Assembly: GCA_009768925.2 (NCBI GenBank)
Contig: VHIT02000041.1
Coordinates: 1-64,000, forward strand
Source of the DNA: Cryptosporidium bovis
Taxonomy: Eukaryota > Apicomplexa > Conoidasida > Eucoccidiorida > Cryptosporidiidae
DNA length: 64,000 nt
Reading direction: 5' to 3'
The notes below the pieces were generated by a model. The model saw nothing but the letters and a program-made list of their open reading frames with translations, ran no database searches and was not told the origin of the DNA. The position numbers were made by a program, and so were the translations under genes. Shown piece after piece: positions 38,996 to 49,778 of this stretch (the first letter of the stretch is position 1; each line of letters begins with the position of its first letter).

Positions 38996-41011
38996 ATGAA
39001 GACCTCATCATTTGATTTCCTAGAGGAAAATCCAACGGCATCTACAGAATGCTCAAACTGCGAATTCACCTCAGAAATTAATATGACTAAAAAAGAGTAT
39101 TTATATGAAGAAACAGAATCAGGTAATTTAAGTGGCGACTCAAGAACAAATATTGGGGTAAAAAGACAAGATTCAGGAGATCAAAAGAATGAAAATACAA
39201 CTGAATATAGGAATGGTGGTGATATTGGAAGAACTATAAAATTGTGCAAGAAATTATTTCAAGTGTATTTGGAAAAAAGAGGGAAGATGGGGAAAAACAT
39301 TGGTACTGAATACGAGATGGATGATTTTGGTTTGAATGGAAATATGAACAATTGTACGAATTTAATGGACAAGGAGAAAAAGCTTCGTGATAATGAAGAG
39401 GTGATTAGAGAAGGCGATGACAGCGATAATGATTTGGGAATTGAGTATCGTGAAAATAATAGCAGAGTATTGAAATTAATGGAAGCATTAGGTTACAAAT
39501 ACAAAGAATCAGACTCGATAGTGTTTTACTCGTCTCTGATTCTAATGTTAATGCTTTCAATATTCATTTGTTATGCAGACAGAATAGTAATGCCGTCATG
39601 CATTAAAAGCATTGGCGAAGAATTTAAATTTGATAAATCAGAACAGGGAGTTATACTGGGTATATTTTATGGTGGTTATATCTGGACACAAATAATAGGT
39701 GGTTATATCTCGGACACTACAAAACTAGGAGGAAAAGGGGTATTGTTTTCGGGCGTGTTTTTTTGGAGCTTGTGTATGATTCTGACCTCAGCATTATCTT
39801 ATTTAGGGATAATAGGATTTATAATTTGTAGAGTCGCTTTGGGAATTGGGGAAGGTGTCTCTTTTCCAGCAGTAAATTCAATTATAGGAAGAAATATTCC
39901 TCAAAAATACTTGGCAACAGTGTTTTCAATTATAATAGCAAGTTCTTATATGGGTGGTGGGTTTTCCGCCTTTATAACACCTCCGATGATTCAAAGAATG
40001 GGATGGAGAGGCCCTTTTTATGTTCTCGGTTTAGTTGGAATTGTTTGGTCTCTAATATGGCTTTTTTTAGATGTCAAGGGGCAAAAGTGGAGCAAAGCGC
40101 CTCGAATCATTGAAAGCAACAAAGATAAAGATGGAGATTTACTTGTTAGAGAAAAAATTAGAGAATCAGTTACTGATGTAGAATTATGCAAAGCAGGTAG
40201 TACGTGTATAAATAAAGATGATTTTAACAAAACAGATCAGGGTTGCAACAACATTGAATTTAAATTATCAACAGTTAAAAATAGCAAAATAAGTTTTAAA
40301 GGAATTCAAAAACTTCTTTTAAACAAAAATATATTCGCAATAATAGTATCTCAATACTGTCATGGGTGGACACAATACGGGTTTGTAACGTGGATGCCTA
40401 TATATTACACAGATATACACAAAATTGAAACAAGCTCTTTGGGTTTCTATACCACTCCACCCTGGGTACTTCAGTCTATTTCGATTATTTTATTTGGATA
40501 CCTTTCAGACATATCTAAATCTTACTATAAACCAATAACGGTTAGAAAACTGTTCCAATCTTTGAGTATGTTTGTTGGAGCAGCATGCCAACTTGGTTTA
40601 ATAGCTTTAAATAGGTTTGGATCATCCTCCACACATTATACACTTTTGGTTATTTGCCTAATGTTTATTTTCAATGCTATGAGCTGTGGAGGAGTTACCG
40701 TTTATCAGTTTGACATTGCCCCTGAAATCCCAGCAGTTGTCTACGCCATTGGAAACACATTTGGCACGATTGCTGGGTTATTTTCTATTTCTTTAACTGG
40801 GCTCATTTTAAACAAATCAGAGTATGACATCAAACAGGACATTGAAAACACACTCAAAAAAGGCACTCAATTTAGCATAATTAAAAAGTGGGAGATAGTT
40901 CTTTTAATATATGCTATCCACAACATTATTGGTGGCCTCGTATTTATATTTCTTGGAGATGACAAATACATATCTTTTGAAAGTAAACAAAATAAACAAA
41001 TTAAAGACTAG
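38996..41011 (+). CDS. major facilitator transporter, SLC17-like anion:cation symporter
   Basis: A 671-residue protein with a cytosolic leader of about 170 charged residues and then the 12-span MFS core. Family features are clear: 'CYADRIVMPSCIKSI' in the first membrane segment, the loop-2 motif in 'GGYISDTTKLGGKGVLFSGV', and 'RVALGIGEGVSFPAVNSII', which is characteristic of the SLC17 group (organic anion, phosphate or vesicular transporters). The first and second halves are separated by a 100-residue charged loop. The C-terminal half ends with a Lys-rich tail. Related plastid and apicomplexan members carry phosphate, organic anions or nucleotides, so the substrate here is open. The long acidic N-terminal leader is unusual and may regulate or target the protein. 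It starts at ATG 38996. Confidence 0.88.
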   Translation: MKTSSFDFLEENPTASTECSNCEFTSEINMTKKEYLYEETESGNLSGDSRTNIGVKRQDSGDQKNENTTEYRNGGDIGRTIKLCKKLFQVYLEKRGKMGKNIGTEYEMDDFGLNGNMNNCTNLMDKEKKLRDNEEVIREGDDSDNDLGIEYRENNSRVLKLMEALGYKYKESDSIVFYSSLILMLMLSIFICYADRIVMPSCIKSIGEEFKFDKSEQGVILGIFYGGYIWTQIIGGYISDTTKLGGKGVLFSGVFFWSLCMILTSALSYLGIIGFIICRVALGIGEGVSFPAVNSIIGRNIPQKYLATVFSIIIASSYMGGGFSAFITPPMIQRMGWRGPFYVLGLVGIVWSLIWLFLDVKGQKWSKAPRIIESNKDKDGDLLVREKIRESVTDVELCKAGSTCINKDDFNKTDQGCNNIEFKLSTVKNSKISFKGIQKLLLNKNIFAIIVSQYCHGWTQYGFVTWMPIYYTDIHKIETSSLGFYTTPPWVLQSISIILFGYLSDISKSYYKPITVRKLFQSLSMFVGAACQLGLIALNRFGSSSTHYTLLVICLMFIFNAMSCGGVTVYQFDIAPEIPAVVYAIGNTFGTIAGLFSISLTGLILNKSEYDIKQDIENTLKKGTQFSIIKKWEIVLLIYAIHNIIGGLVFIFLGDDKYISFESKQNKQIKD

Positions 41012-41207
41012 TTTACTAAATTAAGCCGTGCTTAGTAGTACTCGTTATACCCGCCAAATATAACATTTATTTATACATACATGCAAATATCCATATACTT
41101 TATTTTTGCGCGGATAAATCGTGTATTTCCATGATAAATATTACCATAGTCTTATCAATAAGCTGCTTCATTGGGCTTTCCCTTTGAATTGCATAAATTA
41201 CTAATGA

Positions 41208-41921
41208 CTATCTGTTTTTTCTGTTAGCCGTTATGTTCGCCTTTATATAACATGAAAATAGGTAAAATCTGTATATTATCCAGGTAATAGTTAGAAAGGC
41301 TGCAATAATCCACACAACAAATATAACGTTCAGCCCACACTTTCCAACAGGAATTTCCATGTCATCTGGAAGGGTTTTTAAAAATTTCGATTCTTTTCTT
41401 ATTTTTGCAGTTGTCTTGGAGTCATCTATAAATTCCTGGTTCTGGAGAAAATCTTCGTCTGTAGCAATCGAAGGATAACAATCATAAACAGGAGGAATTA
41501 AATAATTTAAAAGCCCAATACTCCAAGGCCTCGAACATCGGCAAAAACTCCAATAATAAAAGTAACACAAATATTTATTTTCCAAATGGCTTGTACAGGA
41601 GTACATCATAACATTGCATCCTTTGTCTATCATTTGGTCATTTGAACTGCATAGTGGAAGGTTATTTGTATCATTCGACTTTAATATTACATCTGCATAT
41701 TCGGAGCCAAACATACCCTCAAGAATATATTTTAATGCATTTGAATATATTTCAAACAACGCTAATTCAGCACCATCTTGGTCATTTGTTTGTTGTCTAT
41801 CTCGCTCTAAATCGGATTCTTTATTATTTTTTCCAATGCTTCTTGCCATATTTATTTGTCCTGCAGCATTTCTCACATTTAGTGAATATAAGAATATGAA
41901 TAATATTATCAATAATCTCAT
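41208..41921 (-). CDS. Cys-rich type I membrane protein, unknown
   Basis: A 237-residue protein with a signal peptide (1-20, 'RLLIILFIFLYSLNVRNAA'), an ectodomain of about 170 residues containing a cluster of cysteines ('LPLCSSND', 'KGCNVMMYSCTS', 'YLCYFYYWSFCRCSRPW', 'PVYDCYPS', 'VGKCGLN'), one membrane segment at about 200-222 ('VIFVVWIIAAFLTITWIIY') and a short basic tail. The even spread of Cys suggests disulphide bonds in a secretory compartment. I do not recognise the family; it could be surface-exposed or ER/Golgi resident. It converges on the MFS gene 196 nt away. Confidence 0.75.
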   Translation of the reverse strand: MRLLIILFIFLYSLNVRNAAGQINMARSIGKNNKESDLERDRQQTNDQDGAELALFEIYSNALKYILEGMFGSEYADVILKSNDTNNLPLCSSNDQMIDKGCNVMMYSCTSHLENKYLCYFYYWSFCRCSRPWSIGLLNYLIPPVYDCYPSIATDEDFLQNQEFIDDSKTTAKIRKESKFLKTLPDDMEIPVGKCGLNVIFVVWIIAAFLTITWIIYRFYLFSCYIKANITANRKNR

Positions 41922-42653
41922 GTGGGCTAAAAAGGGAGAAAGGGTGTAAACTGGATTTACTTTTCGGCCCTAATTCTTAGTAATGAGGCTTCAATTTTGT
42001 TCCCAAAATATTGTTGTGTAAACAGCCTAGTTAACTGAAGTCAGCAGGGCTGAGATGTGTTAAAGATGAAATATATTAATAGTTGTGCTGTTAAGTCACT
42101 TCTATTTGTTCTTGTTTCCGAGATCAAGTATTTCAAACAATGAACGTTGCTCTCTTCATAGATGTGTTTTACTATTTCATTCTACTTTGAGCAGTGAAAG
42201 CAACGAAAATAACTGAATCCAAATGTGATAACGACTTATATAAGAAAATTAATCGATATTGTTTCCTAGAAGCACATTAACAGCTTTAAATAGTTATTTG
42301 ATTTTTTGTTATTAATGTGTTTTGTAAATATATTTAATTTATAATTAAAGCCTTCACCCGCCGGCGGCACATGCATTAATTTTGTTATAGGTACCACATC
42401 AAATGTAGCCGACGATAAATGTATTGCACACACAAACCTAAATTGATTCTCAAATGGGGTCACATAGTGATAGTGCTGTTTTAGAATTTAAAGGAAAAAA
42501 GAGGTATGAAAAAGCAGTAATTAGCAAAGTTTTAGTTTGAATTGAAATGATTGGTTAGTCTTGTAATAAACTGTAGTATTAGAGCAGAAACAAAGAAAAA
42601 GAAACGAAATTCTTGACAAGTTAAACGAGCGAATCGGGGAATATCTTCGCTAT
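41922..42653. other. intergenic, no gene seen
   Basis: A 732-nt gap. It holds the promoter of the Cys-rich protein gene and the 3' flank of the dynamin-like gene. A GC-rich patch lies at 42355-42372 (CGCCGGCGGC). The minus-strand frame at 42266-42463 does not look like a protein. Confidence 0.4.
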
Positions 42654-44726
42654 CTAGTTATTAACGTACAATTTATAAATTTCAGCGGCCCTCAATTGAG
42701 TAAATTTAAGTATTTTGTGATACTTTCTGAAAGTATGTAGGCTCTCCGGGGACATTTTAGTTTGTTCTTTTTGAATGTTTCTATATAAGAACGTGAGTGT
42801 AATGAACGCAAGAAGACTAATAAACCACAAAATACCAGAAATTCCGTTATACATCTGTTTATGACTCTCTTTTGGAAGACCGAATTCTTCATTTTCATGG
42901 CTTTCATTGCTTGGGGTTAAACTAGTACTTCCAGAATCCCCAAAAAGTGCACTAAATAACGAGATTTTGCTTCCAAAATTCAATGAAAGTTGGTATGCCC
43001 CGAGGATAACACAAATAAAAAGTACAAAACATGCTGAACTCCAGTAAACGGTTGCTTGTCGTGATACTTTTGTTTTATTCTTTTCAAATTCAGTCTGTTC
43101 TTTAATCAATTTTTTACTTATTTTTAACAGCATGCTGCTGTCACTAAGCAATGACATAATGTCATTCTGCACTTTTCTATCTACAATTTTTTCAACTAGG
43201 ATAATCACGTCTTTAATTCTGTTTAGAGTGGGTAGATTTTGAGTGTTCAATGACGAGTTCTTGTCTAAGTAATTCGAATTAGATTTGTTTGATCTAGCAC
43301 GAACATTACTGGTGTTCAAGTTCTCTGATGATATTTGTTCATTATTGTGGCCTTCAAATAATACTTTGTAGTTTGTTAAATAAGATCCATCCTTTGCACC
43401 AGGAACAAATATTGGGATCAAATCAAATCCATGTTTCATCTGAACCTTTGAGGTTAAGTTCTGAGTTACTTGACACATAACCTTAACTCTATCTTCTTCC
43501 GTTGGTATTTCATCTATTTTTGTTAAAATAAATCTGGTCTTACTTGACAAGTTCTCAGCAAGATATCTTGAAATTTCTATTAATCTTTTACTTAAAGCAT
43601 TACCTGTAGAGTCAATACAAACCAATATTAAATCACAAATATTTTCCGCTATATCTCTCAATACTCCATCAATATCAAATGAGTATATTGAATCTCCATC
43701 TGATAAACCAGGGGTGTCTATAAAATTTATGTTACTAAATCTAATTGAATTTAAAGAACATGTCTTTACACTTAGACTCATAAGCAAACTTGGATTTTTC
43801 TTTACAACTTCTCTTAGTTCTGGAAGCAATAGCAAAGCTGTTTCACCACCTATGTCATTGTTTTGCTTCCCTTGTATTACATATGTTATTCCACATGTCT
43901 CTATAGCCATTCCAGTCTTTTGAACGTTCTCCTGGAGAATCCAGTTAATTAAAGTACTTTTTCCTGCTGAAATATTTCCTATTACCATGACTGTAGCTTT
44001 TCTTCCCACCGAACAAACTTTTGTATTTAGTGCTCTTCCAATATCATACAAACCCATTAAATTTCGATTGCCATCATCCGCTGTTCTACGTCCTTCTACG
44101 TTTATTTTCCTTTTTGACTTGAAATTTAGCTCTTCATCACTCTCTTGCACGGAAGACGACATATCGTCACTATTTATGTTTGCTCCTTGAGTATAACAAT
44201 CACCACTATAATTTTCATCACTGCCGTGCTCAAAGCTGCTGTAATCGTCGTAATTGCTGTTGTTATCATCTTCTAAACTACATTCCTCCCCTTTCCCTTC
44301 CTTGTACTCATATTCTTCTTTGCCTTTTGTACTCTTGTATATTTTCTCTTTCTCAAATTCATCCTCAACCTTCCTATCCGTTTTCTCCTTAATCGTTTTT
44401 CTGTTACCTCCAGTGGTTGATCCACTTCTTGTATCTGCTAAAGAAACTGAGTTTCGAGATGAATCAAAATTTACGCCATAATATCCTTTTCTCTCAAAAC
44501 CGTGATAAAGTCCGTGAATCTATTATTATTTGTTTATCAATGTTGGTAAACAAAAAGAATAATATCCAAAGAAAACAATTTAGTTTCAAATAGTAAAGTA
44601 TTAAAAAAATAAAAAGTAATTTGATATTACTCATTAATAACTTACTTCCTCCAATATTGATATATTCAAAACATGACGCTCTGCCGGCCTCAAAGCCAAT
44701 GTAGAATTTTTTGCTCTCCCACACAT
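42654..44726 (-). CDS. membrane-anchored dynamin-like GTPase, two exons
   Basis: The frame beginning at Met 44162 is only the last 502 residues. Upstream of it the frame stays open to 44519, where a TAATAG acceptor lies, and a 27-codon exon (44646-44726) ends exactly at a GTAAGTT donor. The join is phase 0 with a 126-nt intron and gives 648 residues. The sequence then has: a short MCGRA-starting leader, about 120 Asp/Glu/Ser/Lys-rich residues, a large-GTPase domain with G1 GNISAGKST (208-216), a Thr-containing G2 region ('ETCGITYVI'), G3 DTPG (295-298) and G4 TKID (360-363), a linker, and two membrane helices (about 517-539 and 586-607). This is the plan of dynamin-family proteins that anchor in membranes and tether or fuse them (mitofusin, bacterial dynamin-like). 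Which family it is, and the organelle, are unknown. Confidence 0.8.
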
Positions 44727-45555
44727 CTCATTACTTGTTCCTTTGTTGTACTTTTTCAGTTATAAATGGAACTATCTTAATTTATATGTACTCGGAACAA
44801 AAAGTCATTTAATTTTCATAATTATGTTCCTCGCGTTCCTGCCTGTTTTTTTCTTCAAATACTTTCCCCACAAAATATCATAAAAACCAACATGCTCCCG
44901 CGCAATGTGTGTGTATATATATTTAGGTAGATATATGCACATATATACCAACATCATTAATGCTGTAGCGAAATAAAGTGATTAATTAGCCAAAGGAAAT
45001 GAGTGACCGGACTAAAGACTAAATATGAACTGTTGATGATCAAGTTCAACGAGTGAGAAGACATCAGAAGTTCAGAGTGTCATTTGCAAAAATAAGCCAC
45101 ATTCATTTAGTAACAAGGGTGCAATGGCGTATTCTTTTGCTATAAAATACCATATATCATTCAATTTTCAGTAAAACACAATATAAATGATCCATATATA
45201 TCTTATTTCATTTTTCTGTCAACTTTTATGTTTGGACATTGGCGCCAAGTACAAAGTGATAGTAGTAGAATAATATACAAAAATAAAGGGTGCGAGAGTA
45301 GTTTTTCGCGTTTAATTATTTGTTTTCCTCCTGTGATCTCTTATACACTGCATATTAAAGGATAACAGTGGATAAGCAGTAGAAAAGGGCAGCCGGATAT
45401 CCCATTTGATCAAATATCGATATAATTTTTAACCAAAAGGCAGTTGGAGTTTTAATAAGGGAATAGACAACTAGTATAACAAATAACTGAAAGGGTTGAG
45501 AATAGACTGAATACACTATCTGAGGTGGGAAATAGTTTTGTTAGATCTTTTAAAA
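44727..45555. promoter_or_regulatory. divergent promoter, dynamin-like GTPase and eIF2B gamma
   Basis: An 829-nt gap between outward-facing genes. It contains a perfect TGGCGCCA at 45240-45247, 309 nt before the eIF2B gamma start. No ORF was recognised. Confidence 0.45.
45240..45247. promoter_or_regulatory. TGGCGCCA palindrome (E2F/DP-like)
   Basis: A perfect palindrome upstream of eIF2B gamma, in the middle of the divergent gap shared with the dynamin-like GTPase gene. Confidence 0.5.
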
Positions 45556-47058
45556 ATGCCAATGTCAAACGATAACTTTTTCCACGTTCACGAATTCAAG
45601 GGGGTGGTATTGGCAGGGGGAGCTGACAGAATGTTAAATCCATTAACAAAAAGTACGTGCAAGGCATTACTTCCAGTATATAATAAACCGATGATATGGT
45701 ACCCACTGGCGAATTTAGTTAGAAATAGAATCAGAGAAATATACGTTTTTTGTGAAGAAATTTATAAAGAGTCAATTAAATCTTATATAGATGAGGCATT
45801 TAAAAAAGATAAGATATTAGAAAACTTTGGTTTTGATGCAAATTACAACCAAAATATTAATGTTATAGGCATCAAAGACAGTTCAAATCTTGAGATAATG
45901 GGTACGTGGAACACTTTAGTAGAGTATGGTCACGAATATCTAAAGGACTCTGATTTTTTCGTGCTTACTTGCGATGTAATTGGGCAGCTTGACTTATTGG
46001 GTTTAGCAAACAGGCATCGTTTGACTCAGGCTGTTTGTTCGGTATTATTAGTTGAAAGCGATGATCTATGGAATGGGAAGGGTGATAAGGCGAACAAGAA
46101 TGGAAATAATATGTCTCAAACAGGAGCAATAGGTGGAATTTCAATTGAATTGCAAAGAGGCAAGAACAGAAGCATATTTGCCTTAGATGAGAAGAACGAC
46201 ATTATATTGTTTATGAAGGATTACTATTCATCCAAAGAAGAAGATTGCGTGTTAGAGTTGAGCAAATTACAACTTTTTTGGCACTCAAATATAACTTTGA
46301 GGACAAATCTAATAGATTTGCACGTTTATATATTTAAATCTTCACTATTTAAACTTGAAAATTTCTTGTCTGGTAATCAACGAATAAACACAATAGAGTA
46401 TCCTGAAGACGGAATAGATTCTATTAGATTGGAGCTCATACCGTACTTGGCAAAAATGCAACATTTTCCCGGATCTGAATACTGGGGAAGATCAAAGTTC
46501 GATTGCAATAACCTTCTGGATGATGAAAGTTCTTTCTCAAATAAATCAGAACCCTGTATATATACCAAAGCTAACCCTCCTCCAAGCATAGAAGGTACAG
46601 CTGTGTCTTATTACATTCAAAGTCAAAAAGAAAAATCGTGTATCAGAGCAAATACTATGCTTAATTATTTTGAGTGTAACATGACAATATCGCCTCTTGC
46701 CAATGTTTACCCCGAATGGCTATTCAGAAATGGATTCTCACCGGAAGCTGGGAAAGAGGTTGGATTGGGACTCAACTGCAATATAGGTAAAAGTGTTCAG
46801 CTTAAAAGGTGCTTTATTGGAAACAATGTTGAAATAGGAGATGGATCCAAAATAATGAATTGTATTATAATGGACAATGCAGTTATTGGGCAAAAATGCA
46901 TAATCCAAAATTCTATTGTTGGGTTCAATTCTACAGTAAACAATGGTTGTAAGGTATCATACTCGATAGTGAATTCTGAATTTCAGGTGGAGGCTAATTC
47001 AAAATCTCAAGGTGAAATACTTGAAGATAGAGAGGACTTTTTTGAAATAAAAGCGTGA
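45556..47058 (+). CDS. EIF2B3: translation initiation factor eIF2B gamma subunit
   Basis: A 500-residue subunit of eIF2B, the guanine-nucleotide exchange factor of eIF2. It has a nucleotidyltransferase-like N-terminal domain ('GVVLAGGADRMLNPLTKS', then 'KALLPVYNKPMIWYPLANL') and a C-terminal left-handed beta-helix of hexapeptide repeats (about 410-480: 'NCNIGKSVQLKRCFIGNN', 'VEIGDGSKIMNCIIMDNAVI'). The order of repeats matches the gamma subunit rather than epsilon, whose C-terminal W2/HEAT domain is absent. The catalytic residues of true sugar-nucleotide transferases are not fully conserved ('GGADRM' in place of GxGTRL), as expected for gamma. An insert of about 90 residues sits in the middle. 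The frame is open to a TTG at 45538, but the first ATG is 45556. Confidence 0.88.
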   Translation: MPMSNDNFFHVHEFKGVVLAGGADRMLNPLTKSTCKALLPVYNKPMIWYPLANLVRNRIREIYVFCEEIYKESIKSYIDEAFKKDKILENFGFDANYNQNINVIGIKDSSNLEIMGTWNTLVEYGHEYLKDSDFFVLTCDVIGQLDLLGLANRHRLTQAVCSVLLVESDDLWNGKGDKANKNGNNMSQTGAIGGISIELQRGKNRSIFALDEKNDIILFMKDYYSSKEEDCVLELSKLQLFWHSNITLRTNLIDLHVYIFKSSLFKLENFLSGNQRINTIEYPEDGIDSIRLELIPYLAKMQHFPGSEYWGRSKFDCNNLLDDESSFSNKSEPCIYTKANPPPSIEGTAVSYYIQSQKEKSCIRANTMLNYFECNMTISPLANVYPEWLFRNGFSPEAGKEVGLGLNCNIGKSVQLKRCFIGNNVEIGDGSKIMNCIIMDNAVIGQKCIIQNSIVGFNSTVNNGCKVSYSIVNSEFQVEANSKSQGEILEDREDFFEIKA

Positions 47059-47177
47059 TTTGTCTATATTTATCTAATTCGCTTTTAAACTAGACAATGC
47101 CAGAGACTAATTTGTTCATTTTTCAATGGTTGCTATTTTATTATTTAATAAACGGCTATCCAACTATTCTAGAATAG

Positions 47178-49778
47178 TTAGCTTGAAAGTATAGCAAACT
47201 TGAATATATTGTTTAATTCTTGAACAGAGCCGAAAGACTTGTTTTTAAATTCCTCCGGATCACTAGATGCGTCAATTGCGCTCAATAAATCTGTAAGAGA
47301 CGATTTTATGTTACCTGAAATTTCGACTAATTGATTTTTTTTCTTGTTTTGAGGGCAATGAGGATCTACATATATCTGCTCTATTTGACTCAAATCTTCC
47401 GCTTTCTCTCTCGATCTCTTTATAGTTTCCGTAGGTAAGCCCGTCAATTCAGCAACGTCTACTCCCAGGGACTTATCTGCAAATCCCTTCTCCACTTTGT
47501 AATAAAATTTGAGAATGCCCTTGGAGGAGGATGAATCGTTATTTTCACTTTCACCTTTCTCTTGAAACGCATTCTTCCTACTCGATGTAGTTGCAGTTAC
47601 ACGTAAGTTGGTTACATTGCAAGTGCTTGAGGCAAGAGAACTGAGTTCATGGAAATGGGTTGCAAACAAAGTGTAGCACTTCTTCTCGTTAACCAAAAAG
47701 CTTGCAATTGACCAGGCTAAGCCAAATCCATCATATGTTGACGTTCCTCTTCCAAGTTCGTCCACAATAACAAGAGTATTTCTGGTTGCGCATCTTAATA
47801 TTGCAGATGCCTCTATCATTTCGGCAAAAAATGTTGAAATTCCAAGTAACTGGGCATCGGAGGCACCAATTCTGCACATTAATTGATCCATTATGGGTAT
47901 TCTCGCTTCTTGAGCAGGAACAAAACAACCTATCTGAGATAATAAACAACATATAGCTATTTGACGAATATATGTTGATTTTCCTCCCATATTTGGGCCA
48001 GTTATTATGCTTAATAAACTACCATGTCTGTGAAGATCAACATCATTGGCTACAAATTGCGAATTTGCTGATATCACTCCTTGAGCTTCTATTAAAGGAT
48101 GTCTCAGTTGTTTACAGTAGAATCTACAACTGCAATCAAAATTAGGATTTTTTGCTTTGTCTTGAGTGATATCTTCTTTTTCTACATTACATTTATCCTT
48201 ATATACAATTGGTCTTACGAATGGAGTAGGGGCACAAATAGAAGTTAATGCAAAACTTAATAGCACATCTATGGAACCAATTATAGAAGACAACTTGGAC
48301 ACCAATGACCAGTATGTAGATGCAACAGAAACTGCCTTTATTAATACTTGATGTTGTTCGTAGTTATAATCTTTCAGAATTCTATCTTCTTTATCGGATA
48401 ACTCTTGAATCTCTCTTGTTCTGAATAAATAGTCGTTTTTATTTATTCTAACTTGTTTATAAATTTTTTTATCTTGGAAACAATCTATGTCTTTCCTAGA
48501 TACCCTAAAACAAAGACTTTTATCAACTCCTTCTCCTCTTATTACCTTGACTGCCTCTCTATATCCTTCGTTGTATCCCTTCTCATTGCACAAGTATGAA
48601 TCTAATTCTCTCCTGTGAGACTCTATTTTCATGCTTATTTCTTCCTTTTTTTTATACAATCTCTCGAGTTCTGGTGTAAATTGCGGAATTATCAAATAAT
48701 TACCATTCTCAGCTTCACCTAGGTCTATTGTTTTCTCAACAAGTTTTATGTAATCCCCAAATCTACTTAACGTTCTCTCAAGTGGGATAAGAATTAACTC
48801 ATAAACAGAATTTGCGCAACTTGGATTTTTATTTGACTTCTCATACTCATCCAACTCATCTTTGATATCTGTAAATATGCTGTTCGACTGATTAATGCTA
48901 TCATAAAGCTTCACCATATCCTCTAAACTGCATTTTGGTTCAGACCTACTTCCTCCTTCCTTTATATTTTGATTTGACGAATTTATGTAAGATGCAAATG
49001 TTCTAAATTTAACTGATATTTGGTCCAAATCACATACTTTTCTTAAATGAGTACCATATATTTTCTGACGCAGCAAGTCATTATTATAAAAAAATTCTAC
49101 AGCATCTTGTCTCATTTTTATTTGCTTAACATCGACCAATGGCCTTCTAAGCCACATTTCTAGTCTCCTTGCACCTATTCTAGTTCTTGTCTTGTTCAAC
49201 AAACCCAAGAGATTAGTTGGAGACCTATTGCTTTCTCCCTTTAGAGGAAATATTTTCAATGAGTGAATACATGCAGAGTCCATTCTCATAAACCCATTTG
49301 ATACCAGGAATCTTATTTCACACTGGGAATTATTTTCCCTAGATTGTATTAACTGAAAATGATTTATCAAGTTGTACAGTGACAATTTTATTAAATCGCT
49401 CTCTAACTCTTTACTGTAATTTTCGCATTGTTTCTTTAGTAATGGTGATATTAAGTCACCAAAGTCCTCTATTACAGACAATTTTGGATATTCCAATTCC
49501 TCAAGTGTCCAATTACTCCCTTTTTCAACTATATCTGTCAAACGTTTCAATCCTAACTTATCTTTGTGAACTGAATACACAATATTCGTCGGTTTGTTCC
49601 TTACTAACATTGATTCCAATTCCGATAATTGTTCATTATCTTCTATTTCCGCCACTGTAAACAAGCCATTGTTTGAATCAAAAAAAGATACACCAATCAA
49701 AGGTTCGGCCATACCACATTTTGCTACTATTGAACAAAAAATACGAATTTTGAAATTCAGCTCAACATATTCACTCAT
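47178..49778 (-). CDS. MSH2: DNA mismatch repair protein MSH2, lacks mismatch-binding domain I
   Basis: An 866-residue MutS homologue. The C-terminal ATPase is diagnostic of MSH2: Walker A 'TGPNMGGKSTYIRQI', then 'GCFVPAQEARI', 'GISTFFAEMIEASAILR', Walker B 'VIVDELGRGTSTYDGFGLAW' and 'LFATHFHELSSLA'. It also has the helix-turn-helix region ('SLGVDVAELTGLP') seen near the C-terminus of MSH2. The connector, core and clamp domains precede it. The N-terminus is unusual: only about 20 residues come before the connector-domain strand 'LIGVSFFDSNNGLFTVAEI', so the mismatch-binding domain I of about 125 residues is missing from this frame. A stop in the same frame lies about 30 nt upstream of the ATG and no upstream exon was found. 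MSH4 and MSH5 lack domain I too, but the ATPase sequence rules those out. Confidence 0.9.
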   Translation of the reverse strand: MSEYVELNFKIRIFCSIVAKCGMAEPLIGVSFFDSNNGLFTVAEIEDNEQLSELESMLVRNKPTNIVYSVHKDKLGLKRLTDIVEKGSNWTLEELEYPKLSVIEDFGDLISPLLKKQCENYSKELESDLIKLSLYNLINHFQLIQSRENNSQCEIRFLVSNGFMRMDSACIHSLKIFPLKGESNRSPTNLLGLLNKTRTRIGARRLEMWLRRPLVDVKQIKMRQDAVEFFYNNDLLRQKIYGTHLRKVCDLDQISVKFRTFASYINSSNQNIKEGGSRSEPKCSLEDMVKLYDSINQSNSIFTDIKDELDEYEKSNKNPSCANSVYELILIPLERTLSRFGDYIKLVEKTIDLGEAENGNYLIIPQFTPELERLYKKKEEISMKIESHRRELDSYLCNEKGYNEGYREAVKVIRGEGVDKSLCFRVSRKDIDCFQDKKIYKQVRINKNDYLFRTREIQELSDKEDRILKDYNYEQHQVLIKAVSVASTYWSLVSKLSSIIGSIDVLLSFALTSICAPTPFVRPIVYKDKCNVEKEDITQDKAKNPNFDCSCRFYCKQLRHPLIEAQGVISANSQFVANDVDLHRHGSLLSIITGPNMGGKSTYIRQIAICCLLSQIGCFVPAQEARIPIMDQLMCRIGASDAQLLGISTFFAEMIEASAILRCATRNTLVIVDELGRGTSTYDGFGLAWSIASFLVNEKKCYTLFATHFHELSSLASSTCNVTNLRVTATTSSRKNAFQEKGESENNDSSSSKGILKFYYKVEKGFADKSLGVDVAELTGLPTETIKRSREKAEDLSQIEQIYVDPHCPQNKKKNQLVEISGNIKSSLTDLLSAIDASSDPEEFKNKSFGSVQELNNIFKFAILSS

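Noticed and set aside
44646-44726. The MCGRA start of the dynamin-like gene's first exon as an SRAP/HMCES protein (Met-Cys catalytic start)
   Set aside because: The exon is 27 codons, splices in frame to the GTPase gene, and none of the other SRAP motifs follow. The resemblance is chance.
47178-49778. MSH4 or MSH5 rather than MSH2, because domain I is absent
   Set aside because: The ATPase motifs (NMGGKSTYIRQ, DELGRGTSTYDGFGLAW) are those of MSH2 and differ from MSH4 and MSH5.
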